From contig CM074134.1 in assembly GCA_037178625.1 (NCBI GenBank), forward strand, positions 1,116,001 to 1,180,000: 64,000 bases of DNA. The letters run 5' to 3'. The position numbers and the translations under genes are program-made. The notes under the pieces are model-generated. The model did not search any database and had not been told where the DNA came from. It saw only the letters and a list, made by a program, of their open reading frames with translations. The stretch comes from Skeletonema tropicum. Lineage: Eukaryota > Bacillariophyta > Thalassiosirophyceae > Thalassiosirales > Thalassiosiraceae. This document shows positions 9,954 to 21,351 of this stretch, one piece after another (position 1 is the stretch's first letter; every line of letters starts with the position of its first letter).

Positions 9954-12848
9954 ATGTTCTCGACATCCAATATTTTCGACAACGAGAATACAGGTGACGC
10001 AGTTTCCAAACCCAAACGTCAAAATGAATATTCATATGCTCCGGTGCGTAAAAATAAATATGTTCCGCGGCTGACGATTGAGCACCGAAATGATCAGAAT
10101 GATTTTGATTCAAACTTGGAGTTCAAAGAGTTCCGCCGTAGTTTGAGCATACTGAAGCGGTCGATACGCAAGAATGATATTGAACTTATTGAAATTGATG
10201 ACGATGATAGCTTATCCAGTATTGAGGATTCGATCGCAGATGACCAGTTAGATGGTAAAGAAAGTCAAGTAAATTGTGCACATGAAGTGCAGCATGAAAT
10301 AGAAGATGATGATGAGCGTCCATCTTCTTATGCACTTTTGACCTCGATGAGATCAATGAAGTCCCTCGACCGAAAGACAAGGATGCCTATGACTGTTGAC
10401 AACAAAAGACGCAAGAAACTGAATTGGCTGAAATCATTCTACCGCCTTGATCCAAGATGGCAAATTTGTAACTTCTTCGATGACTTAGCCTACGAGGGAG
10501 TGGGAGGCATAGATGAAACAGGACGCATTCAGAGCAGCGGCTTGCACTTGCCCTTCATCATGAGAGCATTCAGCAGAGTGGGCGTCTTTAGTGTGTGGAG
10601 GCCAACCTCCGATGAGGCTATTCGTCGAATGATCACTGGTGAAGGGACGGGGAAAGGGATGGATATCAAGGGCAAATCTGCTAAACGTGGCAAATGGAGC
10701 GGCTTTGTTCCCTTCCTGCAGATCCACAGCAATGAAGACAAGCTCAAGGTTGGATCACTGCGTGCTGAGGCGAGAGTGCGAGTATTCTATCCCAACAAGC
10801 TGTCAAGGGATAGAGCTTTGAAGTCCATATCGATGGTAAGAGACAATATGTTACAGACCACACAACGCTCAATGCGGTTCATCAACAAGGTAGAACAGAA
10901 GGAAGCTTTCATCCTTCAAGAGGAAATGCACAAGTCATCCCGAAATCTATCCCACTGTTCTCGCACAACGATGAAATCGGCAATCGGAACTGCGCAGAAG
11001 AGATTGAGCTCGGTCCTTGACTACTCCAGGTTTGAAGAAGCTCTCTTGGCAAAACATCGTAATTTCATGATAGATGCTGATGTATTCATCATCGATGATT
11101 ACGCAAGCAGTGCTCATGGTCATGAATGTTATGGCCTGGACATTCCTGAGAAGCTCTTTTGGGAGACATATGTATCTAAGGCAGACATATCACGTGAAGC
11201 CGGATCGGAATATGACACTGGCAGAGCTTCGATGCCCGAGTTCCAGGTAATGAATCTAGAGTCATTGAGGAAGGCGCCGAAAACTGGACCTCGACCTGTT
11301 CTCTGGCACGCAGGCTGTGGGAAGGTGGGAGACGAACCATCTGAGAATTTGAATCCATTGTGCCCATTTGGGTTGCTGATGGCGTACGAAGAAGGTGATG
11401 TAGATGGCGGTAAGGTGACTCCAGTGGTTAGCGACTTTGATTGCTTCTTGGTGGGTACTCGTAGGGTTGAATATCGCGATCCCATGGGAGAGCAAGAGCT
11501 GTCAATGCTCAAGTGGTGTGTGGATGAAATTGAGGGTGTGTTGGACAATAACACCAAAGACAAAGAAGGAAAAGGAGCATGTTGGACTCGTCAGTGGTTG
11601 GACGTAAAGAAGAAGTATGCATTTGATCCTCGGTTCCAGACTCCGATGCCAAAGATGGGTTATGCCGATCCTCGGAGTAGTGCCATGATGAAGGGTGCAG
11701 TGTATTCTTTGAGAGAGAACGGGGCTGTCCGACATGGTCCAGAGTGCTTCAATTACTCATTCCCTCAGCCATTAGATGACAAGTTCCTCGTCATCTCTGA
11801 TACGTTGCCAGGATTGGTGCCAGTGAGTATTGTACAAATCCACTATGATGTCATTGTTCTTTACTTTGACGTCAAAACATATCTTTGTGTTCCAACCGCT
11901 TACACTTCGCTTTTGCTCTTGCTTCTGCGCCTACTTTGTGTCGACTTCAACCAATAGTGGAAATATGTCGATATCGATGAGTTGAAGGAGATCCTGTCGG
12001 ACAAAATTGATGAGGGGTTTGCCTTTCCTCTCAACCCCAAGTGGATATTGTGCGACGAAGGCTGGAAAGATCTGTATGATAAGTTGCTTGCGAGTGAGGC
12101 GCCTAATGTTCAAGACGCCATGAATGTCTGGTATCCTGCTGACGTACGGGAACGTATTGCCGCTATATCATGTAAGCATCATGTTGGGTTTGGTCCAAGC
12201 GATGTGAATCACGATAATTCTTCTGAAGGCTTGGGTTTGAAGAGAATGAAACGTCGTAATGCACTAGCAGATTATGTAAAGTTCATTGCTGATATAGCCG
12301 AGCTAGAGCTGCAAAGGTACAAGAGTGCTAGGAGTGGAAAGATGAAGTTTCGTAGAGCCATCTTCAAGACAACGATCATCAGGAAGAAGAAGAAAAGGAA
12401 TTATAGCTTCTTTTCGAATGTGCTGCTGATGCTTCAAATTGGCAAAGAAGCTGATGCTCAGAAAAAGTGCAAGAAGTCTGATAGCAAGATGCTCCGCAAC
12501 ATAACATTGAGGCGGAGAAGCAGTGTTGATAGTCAAACTACCACATCGTCGACTCTAATTGCTTCTGTAGCCAACAATGCTCAGGAGGTGGATGCTGAAG
12601 TTGAAACAGAAGAGTTTAATGGTAGAGAGATTTCTGATAGCAAGAATCCACTCAACATATTGAGGCGGAGAAGGAGAAGCAGTGTCGATAGTCAGGAATC
12701 GGTAATTGCACCTGCTTCTAGCGAAAGCTCGGCATCTTCTAGTGCAGACTCAGTAGACGCACCCTCTCGTCGACCATCGCGCAGAAGAAGTGTTACCAAT
12801 TTCTTACGCAATCGTCTATCATTTACGAAGGAGAATGTGCAGAGGTGA
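9954..12848 (+). CDS. Unknown large protein, copy 1 of a duplicated pair
   Basis: Exons 9954-11822 and 11958-12848 (135 bp GTGAGT...AATAG intron after LPGLVP); 919 aa. An upstream in-frame coding stretch reaches back to about 9806, and an ATG at 9803 would join it by a +1 shift, so the start is uncertain. After a divergent acidic N-terminus, a conserved core of about 600 residues runs from ERPSSYALLTSM to VWYPADVRERI. It includes PFGLLMAYEEG, VVSDFDCFLVG, RHGPECFNYSFPQ and FPLNPKWILCD. The tail is basic with repeated RRRSSVDSQ, a possible basophilic-kinase site. I do not recognise the family. The SDFD segment faintly recalls the acidic loop of ExoY-type nucleotidyl cyclases, but this is weak. 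No membrane segment or signal peptide is visible. Confidence 0.7.
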
Positions 12849-14365
12849 AATATATCATCCTATGTTGTTGGTGCACATCTTTTGATTTCTTATATTAATC
12901 TGCAGCACTTCTTTTTCCATCGCTGTTTCTTCTTGTCATATAAAATCGTCGTATCGATGTCGCCACACGCTTAGGGTTAGAGAAGCCTTTCTCCGATTGC
13001 AGCTTGGCGATACTTTCCTCTCGTTCTCAAAAGGGGGTCTCCCAATTTGATGTAAGCACATGGCTCCGTGGAATGTGCAAACTGGATACTACATTCACTG
13101 AAGTTACTAAAGCCTTCACGGGTAGAGATATAAATAGATACATTACCATAGAGTTAATATGTTGTTGGCTACACAAATACAACTTGACCTTCACTCAACT
13201 GACTGCTTCGTTCATTACACCAATGCTACATTCACATTCATCTCTGCTGTAACCTGCACTTCACGTTCAGGAGCATACTCGCCCACCCAATCACTACTCC
13301 TTCTACTGCTGTGTAAATCTTACTTGATCAGCGTCTTCCTCACACTTTTACCCTATTTCTTCATGACCATCCTTTCCATTCTCATCAACTCGCAGTTTTG
13401 ATTCCTAACAAGCCCTTCGATACACTGGCCTTGGTCTTGGGAATGGGAACTGGAACAAAAACATCATTATCATCTTTTCTTCAGAGTCATCCTTGTCGTC
13501 TGAATCCAATAAAAGCAAAGCCTCGAGCGAAGGACCACTTCTATTACACTTTGTCCTGAGCATGATCGATCGCACTATCTCATTCTCATCCAAACCTGGG
13601 CACTGAACCAGCGGCAGAGTTACCATACCCTTAACCTGAATCAGATTGTCCAACACCACAGCCTGTTAAAATGCTTGTACTTGAACTCTTCCACGACAGA
13701 TGATTCCAACGTTTCGAAGAAGGAGGGAATCATTCCACTTGCACCATGACTCTTCAACAACGCAGATCTCAATATGCATTATGGCGAAGGCACAAGCGGG
13801 GTTGGAACTTTCCTCAATGTTACCACAGTTTGCAAGACGAAGCAATGAATCGATATCGGGTTGAAGAATGAGGCAGAGCCCAAATCATCCAACTCCAACA
13901 CATCAATGCCGCAATCTGGGATAGTCGCGCCCCAAAGGTCCCGACGTGTACGTCAGCCCATCATGAATGGAAGGTTCATCCTCACCGCACATCGACTTGC
14001 ATATCTTCATAGTAGGCTGCGTACCGGTGATATGAAGCTTGTTGAGGACCTCCGACTCCGAATAAGTCTCGATGAACCGTTACGAGAGCCAATTTCGTAA
14101 GGGCGAATTTGGAGGGGCGCTGTGACCTGTGACTTCCTCTGCTTGCGAGCTGACTGCATCGGCGAGTGAGAGGCGTTCGACGCAGGTGATACCACGACGT
14201 GGGCAGGGCCCAAGTTGTTGTGGGGCTTCAGGTTACTTCTGTGCTATGTAATGTATGGTAAACTACGTATCACTGGTATTGTAAACAAGATAAGCTAGTC
14301 ACGGTATTATGTTGTGGTGCACTGGCTTGATTCGTTTTTTGCAGCTGAAGAAAAAATCTGGCATT
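12849..14365. other. Intergenic, degenerate coding traces on the minus strand
   Basis: No intact gene. On the minus strand between about 13860 and 13410, short open pieces such as NCGNIEESSNPACAFAIMHIEICVVEESWCKWNDSLL and a following 84-residue stretch look protein-like but are separated by stops and frame changes. They may be relics of a repeat protein. The rest shows nothing. Confidence 0.3.
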
Positions 14366-14529
14366 TAAATACTGATAGCACTAGCTTACTCATTCATGAT
14401 GTCTTATACTAGAGATTATAATGTTCTCCATGGTGCTTGTTGATGGCTTGCTTGTGATTGCGGCTGTTCCATCCACGTACAGACTGACACCTCATCTACC
14501 AGTATTCTACCTGTATCCTACTTTGAATG
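14366..14529. repeat. Direct repeat copy A (about 164 bp)
   Basis: The segment from TAAATACTGATAGCACTAGC to TTTGAATG recurs 1.33 kb downstream in the same orientation with only small indels. The intervening DNA is repeat-rich and non-coding. It could be flanking repeats of a dead element or a segmental duplication; no TG...CA ends are obvious. Confidence 0.7.
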
Positions 14530-14698
14530 GTCCCCGCGAGCATGCACTCCTTGCGACTTGCGAGGATGGAGGCTCGTCCTATTACGAATGAGTCCCCGAC
14601 AACTTACCAATTTGGATTCATACAGAAATGACAATTAATCCTGGTATTTGATTCGCCAGCTCGTCTGCAGTGTTTGCCACCATAACACCTCCTATAAA

Positions 14699-15045
14699 CA
14701 GATGTTGCAACCGCAGTTGCTGCACTCAAACCTCCCATTTATTTGACTCTCATCATCCGTCCGGAGACAGATGTTGCAACCGAAGTTGCTGCTCGTATTT
14801 GCTCTCACTATCCGTCCTGAAACAGATGCTGCAACCGCAGTTGCTGCACTAGTTTGATTCTTTGCTCATCATCCATCACAAGATAGATGCTGCAACCAAA
14901 GTGGCGCTGCACTTATTTATTTTTACTCCTGACTCGTCACCCATCAGAAGACAGATGTTGCAATCAAAGTGGCTGCACTTATTATTTTACTCCTGACTCG
15001 TCATCCATCAGAAGACAGATGTCGCGACCGAGTCTCTTCATTTCA
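14699..15045. repeat. Degenerate minisatellite, about 60-65 bp period
   Basis: About six imperfect units share ACAGATGTTGCAACC(G/A)(C/A)AGT(T/G)GCTGC followed by a pyrimidine-rich stretch and ATCATCCGTCC or a variant. It decays toward 15045. No coding function is seen. Confidence 0.65.
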
Positions 15046-15694
15046 CTCTCCGTTGCCTTTCGGCGGCGATAATATCGATGCTTGGGGGAACTCGAAGGAC
15101 GCTGCCGTCGCTTGGGGGAACTCAACCTCATGGAGCCGCTTCTAGAGCGGTTAGAACTTGAACCATACTGTTCTGGTTTTTCCTCGTTTTCTCTTGCTCT
15201 TACTCTTTGTGTGCAACCTAAGCCACTTCTAGGGCTGTAGGACGTGGGCCATTGTGCTCTTTACTACTTTATGCTCTTGTTCTCTGTACTCTTCCCCTGT
15301 AACTCTAGGGGTGCTCTTGTTCTCCTCCCCTGTAACTCTAGGGGTGCCACTAGCGTATTTTATTTGGTTCCTGTCCCAGTCAGGATGCAGCTATGTATTC
15401 TTTGTACTCTTATTCTCCTTGTTTAACGTCGATTTCGACGGCTGCTACGCTTTCTTTTATTACTCTCTGAGCCTGGGAAGTGGACTTAATGCTCTTTGTA
15501 CTCTCTAGATCCGCCCTGAAGCTAGATCCTTTTGCCGATCGAATGATAGGCGTTGCTCTTTTGTTGCTCCTCAATACTCTAGACAACCCCTGAACCTGAA
15601 GCCGATCTATTTGCCTTGGGCTTCTCTCACTTACTTATCTTCTGCTCTGCTTCGTGCACAGTTGGTTATTGCTATGGGTGCTGTATAAACCATA
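15046..15694. other. Pyrimidine-rich intergenic DNA
   Basis: CT-rich sequence with no gene. Two copies of CCCCTGTAACTCTAGGGG, each able to form a short stem-loop, lie 31 bp apart at about 15295 and 15328. Confidence 0.4.
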
Positions 15695-15859
15695 TAAATA
15701 CTGATAGCACTAGCTTACTCATTCATGATGTCTTATACTAGAGATTATAACTTGTTCTCCATGGTGCTTGTTGATGGCTTGCTTGTGATTGCGGCTGTTC
15801 CATCCACGTACAGACTGACACCTCATCTACCAGTATTCTACCTGTATCCACTTTGAATG
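15695..15859. repeat. Direct repeat copy B (about 165 bp)
   Basis: Near-identical second copy of the segment at 14366-14529. It differs by a few bases, including an ACTTG insertion-type change and one deleted base near the end. Confidence 0.7.
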
Positions 15860-15869
15860 CTGGGTATAC

Positions 15870-17257
15870 TATCTCCCTGTAGGACAGATTTTTTTCATTT
15901 TAGTACGCCATAGCGTACTAAAAATCACCCATCTTTGTGCTAATAATAACACTACTTCCGCTGCAGTAATGGCATAAGTCACCATAGAAATCTTGTTAGG
16001 AATGATTTTAGCTTTCGTTTGATGCCCCATTTATGTTTATAGCCCTAGTATTTTGCTCACTACGTACATCTATGTAATCAGTGTGTAACCCGATCTGCGT
16101 GTTTTTCCATATTTTTGTGCTCCGGTGGCAATGAATTACATAGAAGTGGTCTGATAACATTGATAACATCATCGGAACAAGTGGAAGCTATTGCCAACAT
16201 TATGCCCTAGCATATTTGGTGAGTGGAGCGTAGTAGAATGAGGCATTACGCATCAATTCACCATTGCAGATGCAGACATAATTTTCATCCAATATCTCGC
16301 TGCCAACACATATTCCTTTATTTCATCCGAAGGAGAGCACCACACCTTAAGACCTCGCACACACACCTTCCAACTATTGTTATATGACGCTCTATCTTCT
16401 CTTTCGTCTGCCGTTTGGTGATTTACTCCATCAAATACGTCGTCAACATTAATAACTTGGAAGATGTCGGGCGCAACTGCCACTGAAATACGGTGTAGGA
16501 GAGGGCCCGATGGGGAAATAGGCGATACCAAGGACATTGCCATGTACATCGGGGTTGTTGTAAGCATTGTGCATGAGATCGTCGTCGGAATCGCCTCCTG
16601 TGTCAGTCAAATCATCGTCATGGTGGTGAATTGTTGGGTAACGGATTGCAAAAATTAAAAAAAAATCATCAAAAAATCATGTCGACACAACAACCATGGC
16701 ATCTTATGTGGCCACCCCTTCACCAATTTGGACCGATCCACCCACATTAATCCCATCAGCAACATCATATGAAGCAGTCTACCTTTTGGTTTCCTTTGAA
16801 TCGGTTGATTTGTCGAGTAGTTATTGAATTTATCCATTATCACATGTTGATGAAAGACGCATCATCACAACGACATTATGTATGGGGACGATGCACAACA
16901 CACCGGCCAATTCTGACACCCGCACCACAACGGTTCGCGATTCCATGATATTGCCGTCATGGGGAGCCACTGGTGGCCTTCTGGAGTGGTCTAGTTATGA
17001 AGTTATAATGGTACAAAGTATGGTGGAGATAGTACGCAGCCGTTTTTTTTGTCATCGGATGGTGCAGTTTGCAACGGTCGTATCTCTGAAGTTTGTTATG
17101 GAATAAAGTAATTAAAGTATGCTGTAAGACTAAATCGAGTGTGCTGAACACGATGGTTATGCTTAAAAGTTATGAAAGTGATCTCTTTTAGTAGAACTTT
17201 AGCTTTGAAAATTTTTACTTTTAGTACGCTATAGCGTACTTGTCACACAAGGAGATA
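15870..17257. mobile_element. Possible MITE-like element bounded by AGTACGC palindromes
   Basis: The left end TATCTCCCTGTAGGACA and the complement of the right end, TATCTCCTTGTGTGACA, match at 14 of 17 positions. Just inside each lies a palindrome: AGTACGCCATAGCGTACT (15902-15919) and AGTACGCTATAGCGTACT (17223-17240). No convincing ORF and no clear target duplication are seen, so the element call is tentative. Confidence 0.35.
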
Positions 17258-17450
17258 TCTGTTTTACTCCCTCTCTGTGGAGAAGCCCAAGAAGAAGTTC
17301 TTCATTTCCATCACGGGAACCTTTCCGTCCAAGCTGGCATGAATTAGATATTAGGAGTGCCCCTCTCACTTGAAGAGTCGAAGCAGATGCCGTGGCGTCA
17401 AAACCTTCTACTCCTACTTACCTTTGTACCATCACGACCACATTTGTCAG

Positions 17451-17680
17451 TGTTCTACCACGGTCGGTGAATGACTGTAATAAACACGGAGTTCGTTGAA
17501 AGTGTTGGTTCAATGAAGTTATAAGACGTTATCACTACAAGTTGGCTTCTCCTGATCGCCAACAGCTAATATTTCTTATTATCGAGAATCCTATCTGGTT
17601 CGCAGATCGCCAAACCATCTACTCAGAGAATCTTAGGAATCTCTTAGGCAATGACCGTACCTGTCGTACTGGGCATAGCA
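17451..17680 (-). repeat. Left LTR (intact)
   Basis: 230 bp TG...CA repeat. It matches the right LTR across the site where that copy is interrupted, so it preserves the uninterrupted sequence TTCAATGAAG. Confidence 0.8.
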
Positions 17681-17914
17681 CTCTTCCCCACCAGGATCGA
17701 TCCCACAATCGACCCTGCTAGTTAACCTCCGATCGATCAAGTCACTGAATTAGTTGGTCTTAACCCAGCGTGCGCGCACTTAACATAGACATTGGTTGTT
17801 GTGTGAATGAAGGAGTTTCAACCTTCGAAGGAATTTAAACCTTCTGCTAGGAAAGCAACGAAAACCTAGCTCGAGCTGCTTCAACTACACTCGCATCGTC
17901 TGGGGGAGACGGTA

Positions 17915-18988
17915 TTACTCACGATAGGGAATCACCCGTCGTATATTGATTCGCTCAGTAATCCCTGGACGAAGAAGTACAGTGACTGTTCCATTTGTAT
18001 GTACTTGTGTTACATTGTAGGGACCTTCTGTCCTGTCACCTAACTTGGCTGGCTTGTGTCTTTTCTTAAGCACACGTTGCCCGACTACGTAGTCATATCG
18101 TCGTCGTTTGGCGTTATGTCGTCGTAGCGATTCATTGACGATGAGCTCACGTCGATTCGTTATCGTATGCCAATCTGCAACGAGTGGAAGGTTAATGAAC
18201 ATGTCACGTCCAAACACTAAGGCTCCAGGAGCACTTCCAATGGCAGTACCGACGTTTGATCTAAGAGCGTGCATAACTGTAGACAAAGCCTCGTCGAGGA
18301 TGTCGTTTGCTTGTTGCAAATTCTGTGGTGGATTTGACTTCAATGTAGTGCGTAGAATATTTCCTACTGTTTGATGCATGCGTTCGCATATTGCATTTGA
18401 TTGAGGATTCCTGCTGGTAGTAGCTACGTCCTTGATTCCTAGAACTTCAAGGCGGCGTTGGAATTCATAACCTACGAATTCTTTTCCGTTGTCATGTACA
18501 CATCGTGCTGGTAATGGATATCTTGCTAACCATGATTGTGAGAACTTGTCGCGGCAATGGTCTGCTGTCTTATTGTCCAGTCTGACGAGCTCGACTAGAT
18601 TAGTGCATGTATCTATGCATGTAAGAGCATTGAGCTCGCATTCTTGGCCAGTGACTTCAATCTTCCAAGGTCCAATGCAATCCACAGCGACTTCGGTCTA
18701 AGGTGCTTCATGCATTTCTCGTTCAGGTAGATGGCCATATCCAGGTCCATCGAGTTTCTCTCTTTGGCATACATCGCAATGATGACGCTCGCAGAAGCTT
18801 CGCAGCTGCGGATGATAGTATCTAGCTTGTAGTGATTCTCTTAATCGCTTGTTACCTGGATGTCCAAGTATAGCGTGATAAAACGCAATTGTCTGCGGTA
18901 TCATATTGAGTGGCAATGCAATCTTCCATTGCGTGTCAGGGTTATCACCTGGTTTGGTGTGTACCAAAATTGGATGTCCTTCGATCAT
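17915..18988 (-). pseudogene. Retroelement integrase with an in-frame stop
   Basis: A continuous frame begins at 18988. The HHCC zinc region (HAILGHPGNKRL ... CDVCQREK) is followed by LPEREMHEAP, a TAG near 18697, and then the catalytic core starting TEVAVDCIGPWKI. The core shows the first Asp in DCIGPW, the second in HDNGKEF, and the glutamate in CERMHQ. A C-terminal stretch (KLGDRTEGPYNVTQV) resembles the GPY/F module of Ty3-type integrases. The single stop between zinc finger and core is the only visible lesion in this frame. Confidence 0.75.
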
Positions 18989-19233
18989 CTTGTAACGGTA
19001 CCTATCTGGGAACCGCTGTAAATACTCTTGTAGAGCTCAGGAATGGTGCGAGTGAGTAGGACCTCAACACTTGTACCATCGTTCTGATACACTTCATTGG
19101 TTACCTTGTCACCGTTGAAGCTACCGCCGTTGAAGCGGGTTGTTTTCTGTACCGAAATCTTCGGCATCTTCTCAAGCTTCGCCTGATCCGAATTCATATC
19201 AATGCACGGCTTCTGCATAAGAACGCGGCTCAT
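18985..19233 (-). CDS. Short leader ORF of the LTR element
   Basis: 82 aa upstream of the integrase frame, starting just inside the minus-strand 5' LTR. It is hydrophilic with no CCHC knuckle or protease motif. It is probably what remains of the 5' coding region after internal deletion. Function unassigned. Confidence 0.35.
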   Translation of the reverse strand: MSRVLMQKPCIDMNSDQAKLEKMPKISVQKTTRFNGGSFNGDKVTNEVYQNDGTSVEVLLTRTIPELYKSIYSGSQIGTVTR

Positions 19234-19349
19234 TTTGCGGAGATAATTGCGGAGATAATTAGTGGGTTTGTAGGCTATTTAAATAGTGTTCTACCACGGT
19301 CGGTGAATGACTGTAATAAACACGGAGTTCGTTGAAAGTGTTGGTTCAA

Positions 19350-19567
19350 TCTAAATAATGAGAGGAGCTAAGTCGTTCGGTCGGTCGGTCGTTCTGTCGT
19401 TCTGTCGTTCTGTCGTTCTGTCCGGGCCCTTTGGCGTGTCCTTTGGCCTTCACGGGCATTTTTCTAAATAATGAGAGGAGCTAAGTCGTTCGGTCGGTCG
19501 GTCGTTCTGTCGTTCTGTCGTTCTGTCCGGGCCCTTTGGCGTGTCCTTTGGCCTTCACGGGCATTTT
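19350..19567. repeat. Tandem duplication of the Helitron-like 5' end
   Basis: Two copies, from about 19350 and from 19464, start TCTAAATAATGAGAGGAGC and run through TCGGTCGGTCG and a GTTCTGTC tandem to GGCCTTCACGGGCATTT. They differ by one GTTCTGTC unit. Repeated 5' ends are known for Helitrons. Confidence 0.75.
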
Positions 19568-19845
19568 CGATCGACTCTTTCTTTGATTGGCTTGATTTGA
19601 CCCCTTGCCCCCCCCCGTTTTTAGAGTTTTCGATTGACTCTTTCTTTGATTGCCTTAGATTTGAATGTTCAGGGGGGGACACCCCCCCTTGCCCCCCCCG
19701 TGTTTAGAATTTTCGATTGACTCTTTCTTTGATTGGCTTAGATTTGATTGTTCAGGGGGGACACCCCCCCTTGCCCCCCCGTGTTTAGAATTTTCGATTG
19801 ACTCTTTCTTTGATTGGCTTAGATTTGATTGTTCAGGGGGGGACA
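19564..19845. repeat. Four tandem units of about 75 bp with poly-C/G tracts
   Basis: Each unit has TTTCGATTGACTCTTTCTTT, then GATTGGCTTAGATTTGA, then a G-run and a C-run (GGGGGGGACACCCCCCC type). The G and C runs can pair to form strong hairpins. They lie inside the Helitron-like insert. Confidence 0.7.
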
Positions 19846-20018
19846 CACGGAAGAGGCAAATGGACCTACTCTTCAAGATTTGATCAATCCCCGACCATGG
19901 TGGGCACATGTTATGTAATTAATGCAATCTAAACAGCAAAGAAAATCTCTTTATTCGCCTCTTATCTGCTAGCTTCGTAACACGATCCCCCCCTACGAAC
20001 AACAACATTACTGACATC

Positions 20019-20639
20019 TCAACCCCCCGCTTTCTCCTCCCCTGCATTGCAACTAAGGTATGGGTTGTGTGACAAACACTCTTTCAACACAGGCACTGTC
20101 GCATAAGTGCGAACAGGAAACTTGGTATTGTCATGCACAACAGCAATACGAAGAAGCCTCTCCTCAGCTCCTTGAGAATTGTATTTTTTCAATCTCAGCA
20201 GCTCCGCATCATTTTCAAAATCTGGAAAAAATACTGAAATTTCTGCGCCCAAAATCTTAGACATGCAATCAAAGTCTAACTCCTCTGCAATCCTTTCGTT
20301 ATTCTCCAGCTTCTCCACATATTCAATAAAACTCATTGTGCCACCATGTTTCCCAACCCTAAATAATGAAGAACGTTCCAAATCCACAGCATTCTCCTTC
20401 TCATAATTAATTAATAATCCCTTCAACTCTTCTATTGACATGTACGAACCGTACAACGCCAAATGATTCGATACAGCATTCAAAAATCCGTCTTGCCCGT
20501 AATTGATCCATAAAACCTCATGCCCATGCTCGAACAGGGTCCGCAAGAACGGAACAGGAAGAGAAATTTTCTCCGAATTATCAACGAATTGCCTCCTCTC
20601 TTTCGTCACAACACCAGTTACAGAACTCATCCTTTTCAA
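20019..20639 (-). CDS. OTU-like protein lacking the catalytic Cys and His
   Basis: 206 aa. The order WINYGQDGFLNAVSNHLALYG, then a helix (MSIEELKGLLINYEKENA), then FIEYVEKLENNERIAEELDFDCMSKILGAEISVFF resembles the OTU cysteine-protease fold. However, the usual DGNCLF catalytic motif is DGFLNA here (no Cys), and the C-terminal HY motif is absent. If the assignment is right it is a non-catalytic relative. OTU domains are known in some Helitron/Helentron proteins, so it may be element-derived or a captured host fragment. It is the only intact ORF in the insert. Confidence 0.45.
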   Translation of the reverse strand: MKRMSSVTGVVTKERRQFVDNSEKISLPVPFLRTLFEHGHEVLWINYGQDGFLNAVSNHLALYGSYMSIEELKGLLINYEKENAVDLERSSLFRVGKHGGTMSFIEYVEKLENNERIAEELDFDCMSKILGAEISVFFPDFENDAELLRLKKYNSQGAEERLLRIAVVHDNTKFPVRTYATVPVLKECLSHNPYLSCNAGEEKAGG

Positions 20640-21351
20640 GCTTACTAATATTTCGTCACATCACTATCTACTAGGATAGTATTGCAAGTTTCATATATAC
20701 CTTAGGGAAGCTGCCTCACTCTTTCAATGACGAATCTGATATCACAACAAACACCCATCAAGATTCGGGGAAGAAGGAAGGAGACCCAAAAAACGAAATA
20801 AAATCAATTTTCAATTCGTACTATTTGAATACTGCTATGTATATAAGTAGACACAATCAATATCGTAGTAGATAGCCGGTGCCTCCTCTCTTATTTAGAA
20901 AACCCGCGCAGCGGCTAGACGAGCGTCAGCGAGGCTAGTGAAGTTATAAGACGTTATCACTACAAGTTGGCTTCTCCTGATCGCCAACAGCTAATATTTC
21001 TTATTATCGAGAATCCTATCTGGTTCGCAGATCGCCAAACCATCTACTCAGAGAATCTTAGGAATCTCTTAGGCAATGACCGTACCTGTCGTACTGGGCA
21101 TAGCAGTCATCCACGACCTAATTTGTCTTCACGGTTGGGGTCATTTTGAGGTGCTACTTTTCTGATGACTAAGTACGAGTCAGGAGGCAGGTACCTTCTA
21201 CTTCTCATCCTGCGGAAGCCCAGAAGTACTTAGTCTACCACAGTTAGTATTGTTTAGAGTGGAGTACATTAATTTTTTCATTTTTAGTTGCGTTTGTCTA
21301 AATTGCGCTGTAGCAAAATAATCTAGATCACAAAGAGGAACCTGATATAAG

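Larger units (their letters stand above)
19350..20938. mobile_element. Helitron-like insertion (1,589 bp) inside the right LTR
   Basis: The intact left LTR gives the empty site TTCAA|TGAAG. In the right LTR the insert starts TCTAAATAATGAGAGGAG and ends GCGAGGCTAG, then T. This fits the Helitron rule: 5' TC, 3' CTRR, insertion between A and T, no target duplication. The first 18 bases recur inverted with one base change at 20883-20899 (CTCCTCTCTTATTTAGA). A 39-base 3' tail follows with a CCGC-GCA-GCGG hairpin. This asymmetric arrangement is described for Helitron2/Helentron elements. The 5' end is tandemly duplicated. It carries one ORF on the minus strand and no RepHel gene. Confidence 0.75.
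17451..21105 (-). mobile_element. Ty3/gypsy-like LTR retrotransposon, internally deleted, right LTR split
   Basis: The left LTR (17451-17680, 230 bp) starts TGTTCTACC and ends CATAGCA. The right LTR has the same sequence in two pieces, 19287-19349 and 20939-21105. The element reads on the minus strand: the purine-rich tract GGTGGGGAAGAG lies directly upstream of the minus-strand 3' LTR. Flanks GTCAG and GTCAT may be a decayed 5 bp target duplication. The interior holds a short leader ORF and an integrase but no protease, reverse transcriptase or RNase H, so it is defective. I saw no convincing tRNA primer site. Confidence 0.8.

Noticed and set aside
11823..11957. C-terminal extension VQIHYDVIVLYFDVKTYLCV of the unknown proteins
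   Set aside because: It is intron translation; GTGAGT and AATAG ends and continuation as WKYVDIDELK show splicing.
14366..15859. The 164 bp direct repeats as LTRs of a small retrotransposon
   Set aside because: No TG...CA ends, primer site, purine tract or coding remnant between them; left as a direct repeat.
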